Positions 6,869-10,690 of a DNA stretch of 10,690 nucleotides are shown here, piece by piece (position 1 is the first letter of the stretch; the number at the start of each line of letters is the position of its first letter). Under the pieces are notes generated by a model. That model saw only the letters and a program-made list of their open reading frames with translations. It was not told where the DNA came from and did no database searches. The stretch lies in the NCBI GenBank assembly GCA_031290715.1, contig JAITNA010000152.1:1-10690 (forward strand), given 5' to 3'. The DNA is from Eubacteriales Family XIII. Incertae Sedis bacterium (lineage in GTDB: Bacteria; Bacillota; Clostridia; Peptostreptococcales; Anaerovoracaceae). Both the position numbers and the translations under genes were made by a program.

Positions 6869-6946
6869 GCGAAAAATGCTTAGTAAAAATGCTTTAGTAA
6901 AAATGCTTTGCAACTGACCGAAGCGGGGTAAAAGTAAAAATATTTT
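6869..6946. repeat. 14-bp tandem repeats between divergent promoters
   Basis: AGTAAAAATGCTTT occurs twice head to tail (6882-6895, 6896-6909). A preceding 13-base copy (6869-6881) agrees from its fourth base on, and a diverged copy (12 of 14 bases) lies at 6933-6946, just before the -35 of the ATPase gene. The array sits between the two divergent promoters. It could be a cluster of regulator sites or a slippage product; the A-tracts could also act as UP elements. Confidence 0.65.
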
Positions 6947-6954
6947 GATTTATA

Positions 6955-6983
6955 TTGACTTGTTTATCTTCATACGCTATAAT
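6955..6983 (+). promoter_or_regulatory. Near-consensus sigma-A promoter for the AAA_14/DUF4143 gene
   Basis: TTGACT at 6955-6960 is followed after 17 bp by a perfect TATAAT at 6978-6983. Transcription should start near 6990, giving a leader of about 29 nt that contains AGGAGG at 7003-7008. Confidence 0.75.
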
Positions 6984-7018
6984 CAATACATCCTATTTAA
7001 TGAGGAGGTATTTGACAC

Positions 7019-8317
7019 ATGAAACGCAAGGTCACGGAAAATTTAATCCATTGGAAAGAAAAACCGGCAGGGCGTATGCCGCTGTTGGTCTACGGCGCAA
7101 GGCAGGTCGGCAAGACCTATATTATACGGGAGTTCGGCGAGCGGCATTATAAGAATGCAGTCTACTTCAACCTTGAAACCAATCAAACAGTCAGCTCCTA
7201 TTTTGCCGACAACATTGAGCCGGAACGCATTCTGCGGTTTTTGGAAACGGAATCGCGGGAGCGAATCATCCCCGGTGAAACGCTCATCATTTTCGACGAA
7301 ATACAGTCCTGCCCCCGAGCGCTGACCTCTTTGAAATACTTCAACGAGAAAACACCGGAATATCATATTATCGGTGCGGGCAGTCTGCTCGGCGTAGCAA
7401 TCAACCGCGAAAAATATTCCTTCCCGGTGGGCAATGCGGATTCATTGACGATGTTTCCGCTCGATTTTGAAGAATATCTTTGGGCGCTTAGCGAAGAATT
7501 GCTTTGTGAAGAAATCAAAAATTCTTTTGATGCCAATGAAGCGCTGCCTCTTGCTCTGCACGAAAAAGCATTGGATTTATACCGGCAATACCTCATCATC
7601 GGAGGAATGCCGCGAGCGATTTTGGAGTTCATGGAAACGAAAAGCTTGCTCACCGTGCCGGATGTGCAAAACAAAATCATCAATGATTATATTGCAGATA
7701 TGGCGAAGTACGCCGCCAACACCGAAAGCGTGAAAATCCGCGCGGCATTTAATTCTATCCCGGTTCAGCTTGCAAAGGACAATAAAAAATTCCAATATAA
7801 GCTGGCACAAAAGGGCGGTACGGCAACCATTTTCGGCGCGGCGATTGAGTGGTTGGAATTTGCCGGGGTAGTTTTGAAATGCCAGAAAATCGAACAGGGC
7901 TTTATGCCGATTTCTGTTTACAGCGACCTTTCCGGCTTCAAATTATATATGAGTGATGTGGGCTTGCTGACGATGAAAAGCGGCATTTCGCAGTCAACGG
8001 TTTTATCGGCAGGACAAATCGACAATACTTTTCTTGGCGCCGTGTCGGAAAATTATGCGGCACAGGCATTGCACAACAAGCATTACGGACTTTACTATTG
8101 GACAACAGACGGAACCTCTGAGCTTGATTTTGTGCTGCAAAAGGGTGATGATATTATTGCAGTTGAGGTAAAAACAGGCACCCGCACAAAATCAAAAAGC
8201 CTGAATATGTTCGTGACAAAATACAAGCCTGCCTATTCGATCCGGATTTCATCCAAAAATTTCGGCTTTGAGAACAATATTAAATCCGTGCCGCTGTATG
8301 CTGTGTTTTGCATTTGA
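7019..8317 (+). CDS. AAA_14 ATPase with C-terminal DUF4143 domain
   Basis: A 432-residue protein of the AAA_14/DUF4143 family, very common in anaerobes and gut bacteria but without an established function. Walker A is GARQVGKT at 26-33, Walker B is LIIFDE at 89-94, and IIGAGS at 117-122 is the sensor-1 strand. The C-terminal domain ends with ELDFV (368-372) and VEVK (382-385), a D-x(n)-ExK pattern like that of PD-(D/E)xK nuclease folds; whether it cleaves nucleic acid is unproven. The start ATG has AGGAGG 10 nt upstream and a near-consensus promoter. The gene is AT-richer than the genes to its left and has its own promoter, so it looks acquired. It could act as a defence, toxin-like or DNA-handling ATPase. 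The family is secure; the function is not. Confidence 0.9.
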   Translation: MKRKVTENLIHWKEKPAGRMPLLVYGARQVGKTYIIREFGERHYKNAVYFNLETNQTVSSYFADNIEPERILRFLETESRERIIPGETLIIFDEIQSCPRALTSLKYFNEKTPEYHIIGAGSLLGVAINREKYSFPVGNADSLTMFPLDFEEYLWALSEELLCEEIKNSFDANEALPLALHEKALDLYRQYLIIGGMPRAILEFMETKSLLTVPDVQNKIINDYIADMAKYAANTESVKIRAAFNSIPVQLAKDNKKFQYKLAQKGGTATIFGAAIEWLEFAGVVLKCQKIEQGFMPISVYSDLSGFKLYMSDVGLLTMKSGISQSTVLSAGQIDNTFLGAVSENYAAQALHNKHYGLYYWTTDGTSELDFVLQKGDDIIAVEVKTGTRTKSKSLNMFVTKYKPAYSIRISSKNFGFENNIKSVPLYAVFCI

Positions 8318-8349
8318 TTTACACTCACCTTTGACAAGGAGCCGAGCCG

Positions 8350-8616
8350 ATGATTCACTTCCCCGCTGACCGACATTTCGGTCACGCCAACATTCTTGGC
8401 GACCTATTTTTTCGCAACTCCATACCCGCCGACGAACTGTCCTATCGGGATAACCGCCTGTTTCTGAATTATGTTGGGTTAAAACGAATAAGTGACGGCT
8501 TCGCTGACGGCGACCCACTGCCCAAAGCTGTTATTGCTGCCCACTCACATATTGACTCACGCTTGAACATAATCTTTATTGCCCAAAATCCGGCACAAAT
8601 CGGCAATGACCTCTGA
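8350..8616 (+). pseudogene. Short ORF with a metallophosphoesterase-like N-terminus, possibly a remnant
   Basis: An 88-codon ORF. AAGGAG at 8336-8341 stands 8 nt before the ATG, a canonical spacing. The first 16 residues, MIHFPADRHFGHANIL, match the way calcineurin-like phosphoesterases begin, with the metal-binding DxH kept as D7 and H9 and the following GHANI. After that the sequence does not resemble the family: none of the GD(x)xD or GNHD motifs follows and the protein is far too short. The likely history is a phosphoesterase gene truncated or fused to unrelated DNA near codon 17. It could instead be a genuine small protein of unknown role. The stretch 8318-8681 holds nothing else coding that could be recognised on either strand. 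Confidence 0.35.
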
Positions 8617-8628
8617 TTTTCTGCAAAT

Positions 8629-8649
8629 TTTATGATACACTATCATTAA
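8629..8649 (+). promoter_or_regulatory. Palindrome and possible -10 upstream of the HTH gene
   Basis: ATGATA (8632-8637) and TATCAT (8641-8646) form a 6-bp inverted repeat around CAC, extended by TT/AA after one mismatch. An extended -10, TG at 8633-8634 followed after one base by TACACT at 8636-8641, overlaps it, so a repressor bound here would block transcription. No clear -35 is present. Autoregulation by the HTH protein is a guess. Confidence 0.35.
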
Positions 8650-8681
8650 GTTGTATAAGCTTGAAATGTGGGAGCGAAATT

Positions 8682-8867
8682 ATGAGTGAATCAGCAGAAA
8701 AATGGCTTTCGATGAATGAGATTGCACAACATTTAGGTATCAGTCGCGATACGGTTCTGACTTGGATTAAAGATAAGAAGATGCCCGCCCACAAAATTGG
8801 TCGCATTTGGAAGTTTCAAGCGTCTGAGGTTGATGCTTGGATAAAAAACGGCAACAGCGCGGAGTAA
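8682..8867 (+). CDS. Excisionase/MerR-type helix-turn-helix protein
   Basis: A 61-residue DNA-binding protein made of a single winged-helix domain of the excisionase (HTH_17) type. Residues 9-19 (LSMNEIAQHLG) form the first helix of the motif, SRDTVLTWIKDKK (21-33) the recognition helix and turn, and HKIGRIWKFQASEVDAWI (37-54) the wing and last helix, closely following the family pattern. The start is the ATG at 8682 because GGGAG lies 7 nt upstream; an earlier in-frame TTG at 8661 lacks such a site. The stop is 24 bp before the helicase start, so the two are probably cotranscribed. Small HTH proteins of this kind occur both as recombination directionality factors and beside restriction-like operons. 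No integrase is in the window, so a regulator or accessory of the helicase locus is preferred. Confidence 0.85.
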   Translation: MSESAEKWLSMNEIAQHLGISRDTVLTWIKDKKMPAHKIGRIWKFQASEVDAWIKNGNSAE

Positions 8868-8891
8868 AATTAGTGAACAAGGGGGCAAGTC

Positions 8892-10690
8892 ATGTTCCAC
8901 AAGATGATAAACACGGCAAAGGACAGATGGTACAGTTCACCGGACTGCACTGTCAATTCTCTCGTCGATTATATTGTAGATATGGGTCAAATGCGTGACG
9001 CGCAGATTGAAGCCATTAAAACTTACTTGTTTCTTAAAATCGCTTGTGGGAATAATCCGCTTGTTTCTTTGTTCCGTCAGGGCGCTTTCAACACCTTGAG
9101 TCTGGACGATGTAGAGCTATTGGGAGCGACAAAGGATTTTCTCAAATCCAACCTCTCTGCCGTTGCGCTGCTTGAATACGCGTTGCTGAAAAACGACTCC
9201 GGCGAGCAGGTTTCCGAGAAGCTGGAAAAGCAAATCAAAAAATCACCTAAATCTATTGATTACACTCGGTTTTGGATTGATGCCTTTTACGGTGTTACAT
9301 ATACGGATTATCTTTTCAGCCTGCCGATGGGTGCGGGCAAAACCTATCTCATGGCGGCATTTATCTATCTTGACTTATATTTTGCTTTGAACGAACCGGC
9401 AAACCCGGCGTTTGCGCACAACTTTATTATCTTTGCGCCGTCGGGGCTGAAATCCTCTGTTGTTCCCAGCCTGCGTACAATCCAAAAGTTTAATCCAGCG
9501 TGGATTATCCCCGAACCATCCGCAACGGACATTAAGCGCAAAATGCTGTTTGAGGTGCTTGACCAGAGCAAGACCGCAAATAAATCCAACAAAACAAAGA
9601 ATCCAAATGTGCAGAAAATCTCCAATCATCAGCCTTTGCTTGAGCTATTTGGCTTGGTGGCTGTGACAAACGCCGAAAAAGTCATACTCGACCGCATAAA
9701 AGAAAGTCATGGGCAAATCACTTTTTTGGAAGAAAGCGACGACGAAAAAGACCGTCAGGCAAACGAGCTTCGGAATTTAATCGGCAAGTTGCCCTCGCTC
9801 TCCATTTTCATTGACGAGGTTCATCACGCGGTCAGTGATGAAATCAAGCTCCGCGCGGTTGTCAACAAATGGTCTGAAAATAGAACCGTCAATTCCGTTA
9901 TCGGGTTCTCCGGCACTCCGTATCTGGAGAAAGCCGAAAAACACCAAGTCGCCGATGGACTTTCCGTTGCGTCCGCTGAAATCTCAAATATTGTCTATTA
10001 CTACCCGCTGATTAACGGCGTGGGCAATTTTCTGAAACGTCCGATTGTCAAAATATCAGACGTGGCAAGTAGCGCACAGCTTGTGGAAGACGGCTTGCGC
10101 GAGTTTTTCGATAAATATAAAGATACCGTTTATGAGGTTGGGTTGACAGCCAAGCTCGGTGTTTACTGCGGCACGATTGAAAAGCTGGAGCAGGTTGTAT
10201 ATCCGCTTACCGCTCGGATCGCGGCGGAATATGGCTTGCCGTCCGATTGTATTCTCAAGTTCCATAAGGGAAACAAAGACTATCCGCAGCCCGTTGACAG
10301 TCAGCTTGCGTTTGATACGCTGGATATGTCGATTTCCAATATTCGCGTTGTGCTTCTCGTCCAAATCGGCAAAGAGGGTTGGGATTGCCGTAGCCTTACC
10401 GGGATTATTCTGTCCCAAGAGGGCGACTGCCCAAAAAATATGGTGCTGCAAACCTCCTGCCGCTGTCTGCGTCAGGTCGTGAGAAACGCGCCTGAAACCG
10501 CGCTTATTTATCTCAATGAAAGCAACGCCGATAAGCTGAACGCACAGCTTGAACAGCAACATCACATCTCACTGAAAGAGTTTTCATCGGCTGATAATAC
10601 AAAAGAAACGATAAAGCGTTACGACCGCACCGCCTATTTGAAGCTTCCGCCTGTTCGGTTTTATCAACTGAAAATTCACTTTGACACGCT
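8892..10690 (+). CDS. SF2 DEAD/DEAH-type helicase, type III restriction Res-like (3' end beyond window)
   Basis: An open frame of 599 codons that runs off the right edge. AAGGGGG at 8879-8885 precedes the ATG by 6 nt. Superfamily 2 motifs appear in order: a possible Q-motif (MRDAQIEAI, residues 34-42), Walker A LPMGAGKT (144-151), motif II IDEVHH (307-312, a DEVH box), motif III FSGTPY (339-344), motif V KEGWDC (494-499) and motif VI QTSCRCLRQ (520-528). GWDC together with SGTP is typical of type III restriction Res subunits and related defence helicases. The roughly 100 residues between the Q-like motif and Walker A are an unrecognised, probably helical insertion. A C-terminal nuclease domain would be encoded beyond the window, so endonuclease activity cannot be judged. 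It follows the small HTH gene by 24 bp, probably in one operon. It likely acts on DNA in the cytoplasm as part of a restriction or other anti-phage system. The helicase fold is secure; the system type is inference. Confidence 0.88.
   Translation, partial: MFHKMINTAKDRWYSSPDCTVNSLVDYIVDMGQMRDAQIEAIKTYLFLKIACGNNPLVSLFRQGAFNTLSLDDVELLGATKDFLKSNLSAVALLEYALLKNDSGEQVSEKLEKQIKKSPKSIDYTRFWIDAFYGVTYTDYLFSLPMGAGKTYLMAAFIYLDLYFALNEPANPAFAHNFIIFAPSGLKSSVVPSLRTIQKFNPAWIIPEPSATDIKRKMLFEVLDQSKTANKSNKTKNPNVQKISNHQPLLELFGLVAVTNAEKVILDRIKESHGQITFLEESDDEKDRQANELRNLIGKLPSLSIFIDEVHHAVSDEIKLRAVVNKWSENRTVNSVIGFSGTPYLEKAEKHQVADGLSVASAEISNIVYYYPLINGVGNFLKRPIVKISDVASSAQLVEDGLREFFDKYKDTVYEVGLTAKLGVYCGTIEKLEQVVYPLTARIAAEYGLPSDCILKFHKGNKDYPQPVDSQLAFDTLDMSISNIRVVLLVQIGKEGWDCRSLTGIILSQEGDCPKNMVLQTSCRCLRQVVRNAPETALIYLNESNADKLNAQLEQQHHISLKEFSSADNTKETIKRYDRTAYLKLPPVRFYQLKIHFDT

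Noticed and set aside
6869..6946. CRISPR array or replication iterons
   Set aside because: Units are only 14 bp, mostly abut without spacers, and no cas or replication initiator gene is near.
8249..8518. Minus-strand frame opposite the short ORF
   Set aside because: No ribosome-binding site or family resemblance; it overlaps the end of the AAA_14/DUF4143 gene antisense.
1..10690. tRNA, rRNA or riboswitch
   Set aside because: No cloverleaf-like sequence with T-loop, rRNA segment or recognisable riboswitch core was seen in the intergenic regions on reading; a covariance-model search would be decisive.

Overview
The window looks like the chromosome of an anaerobic, fairly GC-rich bacterium, most likely a clostridial member of the Bacillota. 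This rests on strong Shine-Dalgarno sites (GAGGTGAT, AGGAGG), sigma-A type promoters, an aldo/keto reductase-like protein with two 4Fe-4S clusters, a DUF885 lipoprotein and a probable ECF-type membrane component. No rRNA or tRNA is present to settle the lineage, so the placement is inference.

The left part (about 1-6820) is GC-rich and compact. An MFS transporter (112-1314, +) converges on a two-gene minus-strand operon: a HAD-IIA phosphatase (2936-2118) followed by a metallo-beta-lactamase-fold hydrolase (2121-1345), joined by an ATGA overlap. Between this operon and the next, divergent one sits a 146-bp non-coding insertion (2968-3113). It has perfect 13-bp terminal inverted repeats, an 8-bp flanking direct repeat and two internal hairpins, so it looks like a MITE. 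Then comes a plus-strand operon, again with an ATGA overlap: an aldo/keto reductase-like protein with two C-terminal Fe-S cysteine clusters (3191-4336) and a DUF885 zinc-peptidase-like lipoprotein (4333-6147). A probable ECF transporter S component (6821-6222, -) converges on it.

From about 6840 the DNA becomes visibly AT-richer and accessory in character. The 197-bp gap 6822-7018 holds two well-formed divergent promoters separated by 14-bp tandem repeats. It is followed by an AAA_14/DUF4143 ATPase (7019-8317) and a short ORF that begins like a metallophosphoesterase but does not continue as one (8350-8616). Next is a small excisionase/MerR-type HTH gene (8682-8867), and 24 bp further on a large SF2 helicase resembling type III restriction Res subunits (8892 to beyond the window end).

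The HTH-helicase pair is the best candidate for an under-described system, probably a restriction or phage-defence locus, but the decisive downstream genes (methylase, nuclease or other partners) lie outside the window. The left-hand genes look like housekeeping or peripheral metabolism. No tRNA, rRNA, CRISPR array, complete IS element or clear intrinsic terminator was recognised.
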